Of a DNA stretch of 64,000 nucleotides, positions 17,854-27,048 are shown in pieces. Position 1 is the stretch's first letter. Every line of letters starts with the position of its first letter. This DNA comes from Chloroflexota bacterium (GTDB taxonomy: Bacteria; Chloroflexota; Dormibacteria; Aeolococcales; Aeolococcaceae). The notes below the pieces were generated by a model, which made no database searches, was not told the origin of the DNA, and saw only the letters and a program-made list of their open reading frames with translations. Location of the stretch: the NCBI GenBank assembly GCA_005880985.1, contig VBIQ01000016.1:1-64000 (forward strand). The letters are read 5' to 3'. The translations under genes were made by a program, and so were the position numbers.

Positions 17854-18057
17854 CTACGGCGTGGGTACGCAGGCCGTGACGGGAGGCACCAGCTGCCAGG
17901 CGCCCCAGTAGATGGGGCCGACAGTCACGCAGGTGACGGCCTGCGGTGAACTGATGTCCGCCGCTGCCGCCGCTGCCGCCGCTGCGGCGGGCATAAGAAG
18001 CCCGGCCGACCCGACTATGACAGCGGTCGCGAGACTAGCTGCGGCTACTCGCTTCAT
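17854..18057 (-). CDS. Small secreted peptide precursor
   Basis: A 67-residue precursor: basic MKR start, hydrophobic core (AAASLATAVIVGSAGLLMP), a run of about nine alanines encoded by GCN repeats, then a 34-residue tail beginning DISSPQAVTC. The tail has exactly two cysteines, two tryptophans and several prolines, which would suit a small disulfide-closed exported peptide. No homologue is known to me. It sits between a membrane-anchored sigma factor and a mini-LuxR gene on the same strand, an arrangement that hints at signalling. The alanine-codon repeat may be length-variable. Confidence 0.6.
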   Translation of the reverse strand: MKRVAAASLATAVIVGSAGLLMPAAAAAAAAAADISSPQAVTCVTVGPIYWGAWQLVPPVTACVPTP

Positions 18058-18115
18058 GCCCTTGTATACGCGGAGATGGGCTCCTACCCTCGCGGGGGTG
18101 GGAATCTCGGCGCAA

Positions 18116-19165
18116 TCACGGCCGGCAGCCGAACTCCGGCCCAGTCAGCTGAACACCCTCCCGCAGGCACCGCTGCAGGCTCTGGAGGAAGCTTTCGTGC
18201 TCATCGCGCCTCTCGACCCTTACCAGCGAGCCATGAGCCGAGTCGGGCTGCCCGAACGTAACGCGCACGACTGGGCGGTTGACCGATCTCCTGTTCCCCA
18301 GAGCTGCCGCCGCGCCTGGAAACCGATCCGAGCTTGCCGGAACAGATGTGCCAACTGTAGGCGGAGCCGGTGACCGAGCTGCTGGCGAACCTGTCCCAGA
18401 GGCCAACCGCTGATCGCCTGCCACCCCTCCCGTGCCAGAGGCCGACTGAGTGGCAGCCGGAGCTGGGATCATCAGGATGAGTCCGGCCGCAGAGATGGTG
18501 ACGATGCTGGGGGTCGCAGTGATGCGCGCGACCCTCCGGACCAAAGCGGTGAGCAACGCGGCAGCGCCGACTGCAAGCAGGCGGAGATGGATCCTGGCCC
18601 GGCGAAAGGCGGTCTCGGCCGCCTTGACCGTGATGCCGAGCTGTCTCGCAGCCTCGACCGGGCTGTTCCCCTGCAGGCGGACTGCAATGACGTCTCGCTC
18701 TCGGGTGGGCAGCTCCGACATCCGTGCTGCCAACCACTGAGCCTCTGCCTTGTCTAGCACCGCCTCTTCTGGCAGTGCCGGCTCCGGCTCGAGGTGAAGC
18801 CTAACTCTGGCCCTTGCGTCTCGGACGCGTTGACGATATGCATCGATGACCAGCCTTGAGGCTACTGTCTTGAGTAGAGGCACCGCTCGGCGCTCGTCTA
18901 GCGCTCCAAAGGTGACTACCCGCAGCAGCGCCTCATGAGCGCAGTCCTCGGCGTCAGCAAGCGGGAGGCCCTTGCGCTGAACGAGGTCCACGATCTCACC
19001 CCGGTAGGGAGCCAGAAGCCGCCAGCGCCGGTCGAGAACCTCATCCGGAAGGCGCGCCTTCGACGGGGCCCCTCCTTTCGAGCGACCTGCGGTCTCAGCC
19101 GGTGCCTGATGGGGCCGACGCGGGCCGGCGGTCACCGGTGAGCGACAAGCGCGATCACCGGTCAC
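18116..19165 (-). CDS. ECF-like sigma factor with C-terminal membrane anchor and outer domain
   Basis: The sigma-70 region 2 (LPDEVLDRRWRLLAPYRGEI, then DAEDCAHEALLRVVTFGAL and LVIDAYRQRVRD) is followed by region 4 (MSELPTRERDVIAVRLQGNS, then EAARQLGITVKAAETAFRRA). One or two hydrophobic helices (LLAVGAAALLTALV; IVTISAAGLILMIPAPA) then lead to a Ser/Pro-rich tail of about 110 residues. Sigma factors with fused membrane segments are known but uncommon; tethering may regulate release to RNA polymerase. The frame is open to 19282, but the first 40 codons look non-coding; GTG 19165 with AAGGAA upstream was preferred. It heads a minus-strand cluster with a secreted peptide and a mini-LuxR protein. 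Confidence 0.75.
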   Translation of the reverse strand: MTGDRACRSPVTAGPRRPHQAPAETAGRSKGGAPSKARLPDEVLDRRWRLLAPYRGEIVDLVQRKGLPLADAEDCAHEALLRVVTFGALDERRAVPLLKTVASRLVIDAYRQRVRDARARVRLHLEPEPALPEEAVLDKAEAQWLAARMSELPTRERDVIAVRLQGNSPVEAARQLGITVKAAETAFRRARIHLRLLAVGAAALLTALVRRVARITATPSIVTISAAGLILMIPAPAATQSASGTGGVAGDQRLASGTGSPAARSPAPPTVGTSVPASSDRFPGAAAALGNRRSVNRPVVRVTFGQPDSAHGSLVRVERRDEHESFLQSLQRCLREGVQLTGPEFGCRP

Positions 19166-19464
19166 AATTCCTTCTGCCTGCGAACGGCTGCTGCCCGCGA
19201 ACGGCTGAGACGATTGTCTTGCTCCGGCACGGGAGCTGCCGCTCCACGGCCCCAGGGCGGCCTGGCGCCCACCCCCGGGCACCCTTGCTGGTGCAGGTCA
19301 TCGCTCCCTTCCAACACGGGGCTCAGTCCTTGGTCCAGGCGTCTCGGGGACCGCCGACCGGCCGCCAACAGCATAGCCGTCGGGCTGGGGGCTTCGGTAC
19401 GAAGGGCCGGACGGAGTAGACCCCTGTCTGCAAGTTGGGATGCCGCTTCCGCGTCCTCGTAGGT

Positions 19465-20950
19465 ATGCGCCCGATCTACGCCGCCACCTTCCAGTTGGCC
19501 TCCGCTGGCCTCGAGGAGGTCATCGAGATCGCCGCAGAATGGCTCGCGTCGGGCACAGCTCCGCCCGACGTCCTGACCGACCTCAGGGTCGGACGACGGC
19601 GAGTCGACCTGCCCGCCCCGAGCAACAGCCTTCAGGTTGAGGTGACCGAGGACCGCGGCGACCGCCTCTGGCAGGCTGACTGGAGCTACCCACGGCGTGG
19701 CGAACCCCGCCTTCGCGAAACTGCCCAGGTCGTGGCGGCAGAGATCGCGGGTGCAACCAGCGTGACGGTGTTAATCAGCATCGGCGGCTCACAACGCCGC
19801 CTCCTTCCTTATGCGCTCGACCCCCCCCCGTCCTGCGATGGTGCCCGTCCTCCTGCGCAGGTTGTCTGCAGTCGACGCTGGCGAATGGATGCTGCCAGTA
19901 CCCCGTGCGCTATCCACGAGCACGATCGGCACTCTCATGCGCCTTCTACTCGACCCGAGTCGCACGCGGCCAGTGGTCTACGTCGCTCACACCCTCTTCG
20001 CGACACCCCCGCAACGCCGGCCCTTCGACTGGGACGACCTCGGGTTGGCCACGGCCGGCTTGGCCCACGTCTGGTATGCGATGGACGCGCAACCAAGCAT
20101 GGAGTTCGCGCAGCAGATGGGAGCGCTGCACTGTCGGACCGGCGCTCGTATCTATTGGCCTGGTCTCAACTTGACGGACGCGCCGCAGCGGCACAACTTC
20201 TACAACCAGCACTATCTTGAAACTGCACGCGAGCCGTTCCCCGACATGCTGGCTCGGTGGTTCAGCGTCCTCTCTCCGGTGGCCTTCGCTGAGCCTGACG
20301 AGTCCCGCGAAGTACGTCGCAGAGCGCTGGAGGCACGCCTGCGCGTTCATGCCTCGGCCGAATGGCTCGACGAATACGATCGCACCCTCTCCCACCTGGA
20401 GGAGCTCCGTGATGAGGTGGAGCTTCAGCGCCAGGTCATCGCTGAGGTGCGGCGGCGAACGCCAGGCTCGCTCGCATTTCTCGACTCCCCCGGGGAATCT
20501 CCTCCGGCCACGGTCGCAGAGGCGGTAGAGCGTGCGGTCGCTCTCTGCTCCCATCTCGTTTTTCTCCCAGAGGCAATCGAATCAGCTCGTCGCTCGCCCT
20601 ATCGCAGACCGTACGAGATGCTGAACGAGCTGTTGGTGCTGGAGGAGGTGGCCGCGCAGTGGGCGCAGCCCGATGGGATCGGGCGGTCACTCAGCGCGGC
20701 GGCGGCTGATCGCGGCATTGATACGTGGGGAAGAGCAACGCGCGTCGGTGGCGCCATCGGGCGGCAGTACGAACGCAATTGGAACGGTAGCCGTATCCGT
20801 CTCGAGGAGCATGTTCGAGTCGGCACGGGTTCTGGTGCGCAGTTCTGCGCGCGGATCTATTTCCACAAGCACGACCCCGGAGACTTCGCCGCGCGCCGAT
20901 TCGTCATCGGGCACGTCGGCGCTCACCTGGACGATTCGACCACGGGCTGA
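19465..20950 (+). pseudogene. Two-frame gene split at a run of nine cytosines
   Basis: Frame one runs from ATG 19465 (GTAGG upstream) and has sensible protein sequence through ISIGGSQRRLLPYALDPP. After the C9 run at 19821-19829 the sensible sequence continues in the +1 frame: MVPVLLRRLSAVDAGEWMLP, then GLATAGLAHVWYAMDAQPSM and RTGARIYWPGLNLTDAPQRH, to TGA 20948-20950. Eight cytosines would make one protein of about 494 residues. The middle block (AGLAHV... then GARIYWPG) resembles a conserved block of uncharacterised actinobacterial proteins; the C-terminal half is helical. As written either the two halves are separate products or the tract is a phase-variable, mutated or mis-called site. Confidence 0.7.
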
Positions 20951-21409
20951 GATGGACCCACCCCAGGCAAGGCTGACGTCTACGCGTCGTCCGGGGGATC
21001 AATGGACCCGCGTCACGCCTGAACGAATTATGGGGAGAGTGCTATCACGATCCATGCCAGAGGCTATGCTGGCTACGCCTCGGAGAGTCCCGCGTAGTCG
21101 CCGGGCGCGAAGCGTGCGGCACCAGGCCATGTAGTTTTTCGGGCTCTCGTTCGTCATGTCAGTAGACGCGCCTCAGCCTATAAAAATTTGGGGGCTGCGG
21201 GGTGTTAAAAGACAGACCCCGTGCGCCCCCGGGTGTAGTTTTTCCGCGGCTGCGGGGTGTTGTTGTTCAGGGGGACAGCGGACAGCGCACCAGCAGGAGG
21301 CCGACCCTGACACTGCCGAACGGGATGGCTCGCGGGCCATCTGCACCCCTCGTTCGCGGCGTCGTACCACCGGGTTGCTCGGGCAAGCGGCAACGGACGG
21401 GATCCGCTT
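20951..21409. other. Intergenic region with paired short repeats
   Basis: About 460 bases upstream of the second sigma factor without a convincing gene. It has locally AT-rich patches (TATAAAAATTT near 21179-21189) and two interleaved direct repeats listed separately. It is likely to hold the sigma factor promoter and control sites. Confidence 0.5.
21130..21261. repeat. Two pairs of direct repeats upstream of a sigma factor
   Basis: TGTAGTTTTTC occurs at 21130-21140 and 21234-21244. GGCTGCGGGGTGTT occurs at 21193-21206 and 21248-21261. The paired, interleaved arrangement upstream of a regulator gene suggests protein-binding sites or a small local duplication. Confidence 0.6.
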
Positions 21410-22339
21410 TTGCACGCCAGCCCGCCGGGCAAGCCAACCGACGGGGTCGAGCCGGTCTCCGGCGCCCCGCGTGCACGCTCTGCCCGGCCGGGCACCGGGG
21501 GAATCCTGCCGGGAGGCTGGTCCTCCGGCCTCGAACGTAACGTGCTCTCGCCGGAGACCAGCTCGTCGGCGCTATTGGCCTCGGCATGCCCGGTGCTGGT
21601 CGTTCCCCCAGGCGCCACGGACCGTGTTCCACAGTCCGAGTCCCCCGACGCGGAGTGCCCGTCCTCGGCGTCGTGGCCAAGGAGCGCCCTGCGGGCTGTC
21701 GGCGGATCGGGGGACGCGGAGGAGTGCCCGCGAGAGCTGATTCGAGCCGATGAGCCCAACGACGAGCAACTCATCGTCCTCTACCGCTCAGGGGACACTC
21801 TTGGCTGGGAGCTCCTTTTCCGGCGCTACCGAGCTCAAGTCCTCGCCCTGGCCATGCGGCGACTACGGGATCCATCCGAGGCGGAGGACGTAGTGCAAGA
21901 GAGCTTCGCCCGCCTTGGGACCATGGCGCTGAGCAACTGGCCCCCCCGCCGCCCGCGGCCGGTGCTCCTGCAGATCGCGGTCAACCTCTGTACGGATCGC
22001 CATCGCACTACCCGTCGCCATCCGGTCGAGAGTCTTGAGCATTGTTCAGATGCCGAATACCAGCTCACCGTCGATCCCGAGGCGCGGTACCTTGTGAAGG
22101 AGGTTGGCAGGCGGATCTCCGCGATGCTAGCCGAGCTCAAGCCGATGCATCGCGAGATCTTCGAGATGCGCGCGCTGGAGCGTCTTTCGTATAGAGAGAT
22201 CGCTGAACACTTGGGAATCACCCGGCGGGCGGCGGAGAGTCATTACAGCAGGGCCGTCCAGCGACTCCGAGCCATGGCTCCCGATGAGACCGACGCGTCT
22301 GGCTTAGGCGTCGTTAGGCCGTTGTCAACGAGGAATTGA
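21410..22339 (+). CDS. ECF-type RNA polymerase sigma factor
   Basis: Region 2 (DEQLIVLYRSGDTLGWELLF, RRYRAQVLALAMRRLRDPSE, AEDVVQESFARLG) and region 4 (MLAELKPMHREIFEMRALER, LSYREIAEHLGITRRAAESH) are clear, beginning near 21765 and ending at RLRAMAP. The 100 or so residues before region 2 are low-complexity, Ser/Pro/Ala-rich and probably untranslated; no good in-frame start near the domain was found, so the given start is only the open-frame limit. No anti-sigma gene is adjacent. It is the second sigma factor within the element, about 2 kb from the membrane-anchored one. Confidence 0.8.
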   Translation: MHASPPGKPTDGVEPVSGAPRARSARPGTGGILPGGWSSGLERNVLSPETSSSALLASACPVLVVPPGATDRVPQSESPDAECPSSASWPRSALRAVGGSGDAEECPRELIRADEPNDEQLIVLYRSGDTLGWELLFRRYRAQVLALAMRRLRDPSEAEDVVQESFARLGTMALSNWPPRRPRPVLLQIAVNLCTDRHRTTRRHPVESLEHCSDAEYQLTVDPEARYLVKEVGRRISAMLAELKPMHREIFEMRALERLSYREIAEHLGITRRAAESHYSRAVQRLRAMAPDETDASGLGVVRPLSTRN

Positions 22340-23052
22340 CGCCTTGGGGCGCCGCTAGTCGCTCGTATTGGGTTGCCCTCCGTTTGAGTAGTTTTCGGCT
22401 CTTTTGCGTCTTGTCTATAGCACGCTAATCGGTGGCTCACCCGAGGCCGCGCCCCATAGAGCCGTCACGTAGAGGTCCCATATGCACCGGAGCGGTCGGG
22501 GGTGCTAGGCATGGCTGCCATTGAGGAGAACGCTGTGGAGTGCCCGTTGGCTCCCTGTCTCGCTCGTCTCTCCTCGTCGTTGTATGCGGCGGACGGGCAG
22601 GGTGATTCCTCGGAGTCGAGAGAAATGTATACAAGGGGCACCTGCTGTGTCGGCGTGTTCGCTTTCGACGACAGAGGTGGTGTGACTGGCGCCACCCTGC
22701 TGCTCTCGACACGCCGTCAATGCCGGTACGGTGGTCATCGCCCGACTTCACGCTGGAGCGGACGTCGCGACCCGAATAACCGCCGGCAGGTGGCGACGAT
22801 CAGCCTGCTCAAGCTGTCAACCGCGCGGAGGGATGCCGTGCGATAGCCGATTCTGGGCCGCACCATCTCTTCGACACTCTCATAGAGGCACCGAAGCCCT
22901 GGCTCGGCGCCCTCTTCAGAGAATCGTGCCCGTGGTCAGGTGAGTCAGTTGATGCTCGATAGCCTGATCGAGGGCCACTAAAGAGGATACACGCATGTAC
23001 TCGCAAACACGCCTCCGAGCCCGTCCCCTCAAACCCGGGCGGGGGTAGCCCT
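22340..23052. other. Intergenic stretch, no convincing gene
   Basis: About 710 bases. A 114-codon frame (22502-22846) starts with a plausible peptide but loses protein-like composition after 50 codons, so it is not called. The region is moderately AT-richer than its surroundings and precedes two lipoprotein genes. Confidence 0.45.
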
Positions 23053-24360
23053 GTGGCCAAGGAACTTCTGGCCATGCGGTGGCGCCGGCTGCGCATCAAG
23101 GTCGCGGTAGTGCTCATGCCGCCTTGTAGGCAACGCGCTCTTGGTGGCGGTCCGGCACCATTGTTGCGCGGACGCAAACGCCTCATGGCCGTACCCGTGG
23201 TAGTAGTGTCGGTCATGTGCTCCGGCTGTGTCATCAGTGACCCTCTTGGCCAGGTGGCCATCAGTACCGCAGGTGAGAACACCGGTGCGCAGGCCGCCGG
23301 TGTTTCCGCAGGTGGAGGTAACGCATACGGCGGCATTGTGGCGGCCTCCAATGGCGGCACCGCAACCTCGGGTACTCTTTCCGTTACTAACGGGGCCGGG
23401 TGCGCCAACGGAGGCCTAGTGGCCGTGTCCACGAACGGGTGCGCGAATGGCTTTGCCAACGTCACCGGGAGTGGGGACGCGGGATCTCCGACCTGCGGCA
23501 GCGTGTCGCTCACCGTTTCAGGGACTGCATGTGGCACGTATGCGGATGCGTCCTCGTACGGAGTGGTGACGGTAGGCGGTCAGTATGTGTCGGTCTTTAC
23601 CGGAAGCTCGCCGCTCATATCTACAAACGGCCAAGCTGCAGATCTCGCGTACGAACCTCCCGTGCAAACGCAGGGAGCGCAAGGTGTCGGCGCCAAGGAT
23701 TACGGGGTCAGCCTTCTTGAGCCTAGCGTCGCTCTGGATCTCGTTGGCTACGCGACCACTCCAGCAACTGCAGCAACTGTGGGGCCGCCTAGCCCGACCC
23801 TGACATGGCCTACGCCTCATGCTTGGCCCACCTACATGTGGCTCCAACAACCACTCGACTATCAAAAGACGAAATACACGTGCGGGCCTGAATCGACACG
23901 CCTCGTGTTCTGGTACGAGAAGGGCGTAGCTCTCGATGAGGCCCAGCTGGCCAATGAGGAGAAGACCGATCCGCAGCGCGGCACCGTCGCCGGTTCCATT
24001 GCGAGGGTGCTCAATTCGCACCGGGGAGACTACTTCTTTGAGGTCTCCGTTCCTCGTAGTCCGGCGAATTACATGAGTGACGTCGTGAATGACGTGTATT
24101 ACGCCAACACCTCTCTCGTGGCAAATGTGCTCCCTAGCTATCTGCCGTATTGGAGCGGCCTCCACTCAACGGGGCACTATCTCGTCATCTACGGATACGA
24201 TGAACGTGGTGGAGGGTACATCTACCACGCAGACGAGTTCGACCCATCCAAGGTGTACCCAAACTATCGCGGGCCTAACCCGTACGGAGGTTGGAGGGTA
24301 GATCTAGCCCACGCGTTTGCGGCGGTTCACCACTCACCAAGTAAATCAATCATATGGTAG
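23053..24360 (+). CDS. C39-like cysteine peptidase lipoprotein with Gly/Ala/Ser/Thr repeat domain
   Basis: After a basic N-terminus comes a hydrophobic segment ending in cysteines (VPVVVVSVMCSGC), so it is probably exported and lipidated; ATG near 23185 is an alternative start. Residues 70-180 are a strand-like, Gly/Ala/Ser/Thr repeat region with recurring ...NGGTATSG..., ...GCANGGLVAVS... units and scattered cysteines. The C-terminal 160 residues form a C39-like peptidase: nucleophile in YTCGPESTRLVF, histidine in GHYLVIYGYDERGG and the HADEFDPSKVY loop. The target is unknown. It may act on surface proteins or cell wall. The next gene is another lipoprotein in the same orientation, 82 bases downstream. 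Confidence 0.8.
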   Translation: MAKELLAMRWRRLRIKVAVVLMPPCRQRALGGGPAPLLRGRKRLMAVPVVVVSVMCSGCVISDPLGQVAISTAGENTGAQAAGVSAGGGNAYGGIVAASNGGTATSGTLSVTNGAGCANGGLVAVSTNGCANGFANVTGSGDAGSPTCGSVSLTVSGTACGTYADASSYGVVTVGGQYVSVFTGSSPLISTNGQAADLAYEPPVQTQGAQGVGAKDYGVSLLEPSVALDLVGYATTPATAATVGPPSPTLTWPTPHAWPTYMWLQQPLDYQKTKYTCGPESTRLVFWYEKGVALDEAQLANEEKTDPQRGTVAGSIARVLNSHRGDYFFEVSVPRSPANYMSDVVNDVYYANTSLVANVLPSYLPYWSGLHSTGHYLVIYGYDERGGGYIYHADEFDPSKVYPNYRGPNPYGGWRVDLAHAFAAVHHSPSKSIIW

Positions 24361-24442
24361 AATGATCAGTAATCGGACGCCTCTGATAGCGGTAGATCGC
24401 GTGAATGGAACCGTCTGATGCGTAGCTGAAGATTGGACGGGG

Positions 24443-25561
24443 ATGGTGAAGCGATCGATCGGCGTGACAATCGCTGTGAGTCTTGTTGTGATCGCGTGCG
24501 GGAGCCCGACACCAAGTCCACGCGGTGCGCAACCTGGGGGTGCGCTCCAGCGCGGAAAGGCTCTTGGCCCCCTGCACGTCAGAGCTCTCCGAGAGTTTGT
24601 GCCTAGTTCGAGTGGCGTCATTATCAACATCTCAGCATGGGCTCATTCTGTGGCCTGGGCGCAAGCCCCCAATGCCGACGCGTTGACCCAGGCCATAATC
24701 GCCTACGACATGGGTACTGGAACGAGCAGGGTCGTCGCTCGCGCCAAAGCTGGACGCGAGGTCGATTTTCCCGTCGGGTCAGGCACTCAACTAGCGTACA
24801 TCGACGCAACGGGAGCGAAATCGGACAGCGATACCAACGTCTCATGGACTATCGTGGTTGTTGACCTGGCGAGGGGAGGATCGCGCGTCATAGCAAGCGG
24901 GGGCCCCACATACACGTTCTTTGTTCCCCACCCCGTCATGGACAGTGGCGTACTCGCGTGGGTCGAGCTCATTCCTGGTGTCTCGAAGGACGCCGCAGAT
25001 GTAACGAGGATAGTTGCATATGACCTGGCCTCCAGACGAACGTCTGTCCTCGTGGAGCATGGCAACCCGGCCGCCGTAAGCCTTGTCGGCGGGAATGCGT
25101 ACTACACCGGTGACTCGCCTGGAAAGGGGCGCGATGTGTTCCGAGTTTCGCTCAACGATCGATTGCCGCCTACGCAAGTAACTCGTTCTGGCCAAGTCGG
25201 CGACGCGCGGGCGCACGCGAGTGTGCTGTGTTGGGAGGAACCCGTCACCGGCCAGTCGAAATCCTTATGGATTCTACCACTCGGTACTGCGACCACACCA
25301 ACGCGGGTGGACAATCAGAATGATGGCAATGTTGTTGCCGGTGGCAACTTCGTTCTGTGGGATTCGCTCGATGGCCACCTGATGATTCGGGACGCGGCGC
25401 CCTCGGGCCCAGCGGCAGTTCTCGCGCAGGCTTCTGAGTTGTATCTTCCCGCTCGGTGGGCTGCCACGGATAGCCTGGCTGTTTGGGCGACTGTTCGCAA
25501 TATTGCGGACCTCAACGCGGTTCCAAGAATCCACATCGCGGAGGTGAGTGTCGGGTCATAG
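24443..25561 (+). CDS. Lipoprotein with beta-propeller-like repeats
   Basis: A 372-residue protein with a textbook lipoprotein signal (MVKRSIGVTIAVSLVVIACG). The mature region repeats blade-like units: AIIAYDMGTGTSRVVARA, IVVVDLARGGSRVIASGG, RIVAYDLASRRTSVLVEHG, SLWILPLGTATTPTRV. This resembles TolB/WD-type propellers that report values in sequence. It is probably a surface scaffold or sensor partner of the upstream peptidase lipoprotein, with which it may form an operon. Its stop overlaps the end of the convergent SAF-domain gene by 6 bases. Confidence 0.72.
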   Translation: MVKRSIGVTIAVSLVVIACGSPTPSPRGAQPGGALQRGKALGPLHVRALREFVPSSSGVIINISAWAHSVAWAQAPNADALTQAIIAYDMGTGTSRVVARAKAGREVDFPVGSGTQLAYIDATGAKSDSDTNVSWTIVVVDLARGGSRVIASGGPTYTFFVPHPVMDSGVLAWVELIPGVSKDAADVTRIVAYDLASRRTSVLVEHGNPAAVSLVGGNAYYTGDSPGKGRDVFRVSLNDRLPPTQVTRSGQVGDARAHASVLCWEEPVTGQSKSLWILPLGTATTPTRVDNQNDGNVVAGGNFVLWDSLDGHLMIRDAAPSGPAAVLAQASELYLPARWAATDSLAVWATVRNIADLNAVPRIHIAEVSVGS

Positions 25562-25933
25562 GTTGGGATCGGGTCTGGCGACGCCGGCCTGAACCCACGA
25601 CAACTCGCCGCGGGCGAAGCGCGCCTCGGGCGAGGAGCTAGCTAGCATCACCACGGGACAGGTGCTTACGGCCTCGGTTGGGTCAACAACCCCGCCGTCG
25701 ACTGCACCGTCGATGACGCGGACGTCACCTGCCAGGAGGATGTGCCCGGTTGGGACATCGTGGCCAACTGCCAGCGCCGGCCGAAGGCTGGTCGACCGCA
25801 GGTAGAGCTGCCCAACGCCGAAAGCGCATCCGGCGATTAGGAGGATCCCTGCAACGATCCATGGTTTGTGGCGGAGGCGCGGGGGCGATGCGGAGGCTCG
25901 CGGCAGCAGCGCGCTGCACTCGTGGCCGCTCAC
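25556..25933 (-). CDS. SAF-domain membrane protein, short
   Basis: A 125-residue protein with one membrane helix (WIVAGILLIAGCAFGVGQLY) followed by a SAF fold start: LAVGHDVPTGHILLAGDVRV then IDGAVDGGVVDPTEA. Actinobacterial SAF proteins of this layout accompany pilus or conjugation loci and are usually 200 residues or more, so this copy looks C-terminally truncated. It follows a damaged gene on the same strand that commonly neighbours SAF genes, which supports a decayed transfer locus. Confidence 0.6.
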   Translation of the reverse strand: MSGHECSALLPRASASPPRLRHKPWIVAGILLIAGCAFGVGQLYLRSTSLRPALAVGHDVPTGHILLAGDVRVIDGAVDGGVVDPTEAVSTCPVVMLASSSPEARFARGELSWVQAGVARPDPNL

Positions 25934-25962
25934 TGGTGATGCTCATTCCATTCCCTCACCCG

Positions 25963-26392
25963 TCATCCCGACGGTTCGTCGTTGACTGCGTGGACCTCGC
26001 CCACCCGCACTAACGTCTGGACAGACGGACCGGGAATCAGGCCGAGGTCACCGCCGCCAGCTGCGCCCGCTGACGTCCATGTGACGCGCCAGTAGATGCT
26101 CGTGGTGACCGTGTACGCGCCGTGCGGCTGATTTCGCTGAGCTCTGTTGGTATGTGTAGCTGCAGTCACTCGGCTGGTCTGCTGGCTGATGCGAGGTCCA
26201 TGGGGTTCCCGGTCTATTGCACCGGACGCGGTCACCGTTGCCCAGATCCCAGACAACCTCGGCCGGCGTGGCGGTGGCAGTTGCAGAGACAGGGCCTGCT
26301 GATGCCGTCGCAGTCAGTCCATGCCATAGGCTTCTGTCGATCCAGAGCCATGTGGGCACGTTGACCGTTACATTGGAGGGAGCCGGCGACAT
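25963..26392 (-). pseudogene. Truncated, frameshifted PKD-like surface protein gene
   Basis: Frame one reads VNVPTWLWIDRSLWHGLTAT, then VVWDLGNGDRVRCNRPGTPW and SYTYQQSSAKSA. After a shift near 26130 it continues as QPHGAYTVTTSIYWRVTWTS and VGEVHAVNDEPSG. Intact actinobacterial homologues read through both blocks with an exported N-terminal part, which is absent here because the Mrr-like gene begins at 26405 on the other strand. So it is both N-terminally truncated and frameshifted. Homologues typically sit beside SAF genes, as here. Confidence 0.65.
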
Positions 26393-26404
26393 CCCAACAA
26401 CCGC

Positions 26405-27001
26405 GTGTGCGAGCGAGAGGTGAGAGATCGCCTGCTGCGCGAGGACGGCCGGAGTTGCCGGTGCGCCGCCACGTTGCGTCGCCCGAACCTCCGCCTCCTC
26501 ACAGCCGAGGAGTTCGAATGGCTAGTGGGCGAAGTCTTCCGTCGCGAAGGCTGGGCGGTCCAGGAAAGAGGCCGACAAGATCGTCCGGACGGAAACGTCG
26601 ATCTTGAGCTGAGGCGCGGGAACGCGCGCGCGATCGTACAGTGCAAGCGGTGGGTCTCTTACCAAGTAGGGGTCGACGAGATCCGAGCCTTTGCTGGCGC
26701 GCTTATACGTGAGGGCCTCGCGGGCCCCGCGGGAATCTTCGTCACCCTGGCAGGCTTTACTCCCCAGGCACGAGCCGAAGCCGAGGCGATGAGCATCACG
26801 CTCGTGAGCAACCGTGACCTCTACGCTCGCATCGAGTACGTGCGTCGCGCTCAGCCGTGCAACATCTGCAACGCACCGATGGTTCTCCATCGCTCCGTCC
26901 ACGGCTGGTGGTTCCGGTGCGTCACAAGCGGGTGCCAGGGCAAGCGAGACCTGGGCAGCGACCCTGGTCGCGCGGTCGACCTGCTGACTCAACCGAGGTG
27001 A
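26405..27001 (+). CDS. Mrr-like restriction endonuclease with zinc ribbon
   Basis: A 198-residue protein. The Mrr_cat fold is clear: LTAEEFEWLVGEVFRREGW, then DGNVDLELRR and AIVQCKRW, giving the D...(D/E)xK-type site with Asp, Glu and the QCK lysine, then GIFVTLAGFTPQARAEAE. A C-terminal zinc ribbon (CNICNAPMVLHRS... FRCVTSGCQGK) resembles those of topoisomerase-like nucleases. Mrr enzymes cleave modified DNA and act in defence. The first 20 codons may be non-coding; GTG 26419 is an alternative start. It is the element's most plausible active nuclease. Confidence 0.8.
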   Translation: MCEREVRDRLLREDGRSCRCAATLRRPNLRLLTAEEFEWLVGEVFRREGWAVQERGRQDRPDGNVDLELRRGNARAIVQCKRWVSYQVGVDEIRAFAGALIREGLAGPAGIFVTLAGFTPQARAEAEAMSITLVSNRDLYARIEYVRRAQPCNICNAPMVLHRSVHGWWFRCVTSGCQGKRDLGSDPGRAVDLLTQPR

Positions 27002-27048
27002 TCCTGTTCGCCTCCGTAGGAAGTAGTAGTCAGTCCTAAGAGACCACG

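Noticed and set aside
17965-17996. GCN trinucleotide run as a separate repeat element
   Set aside because: It is explained by the poly-alanine stretch of the secreted peptide; kept only as a remark there.
22502-22846. 114-codon frame with a plausible beginning
   Set aside because: Protein-like composition fades after 50 codons; no ribosome-binding site or family found.
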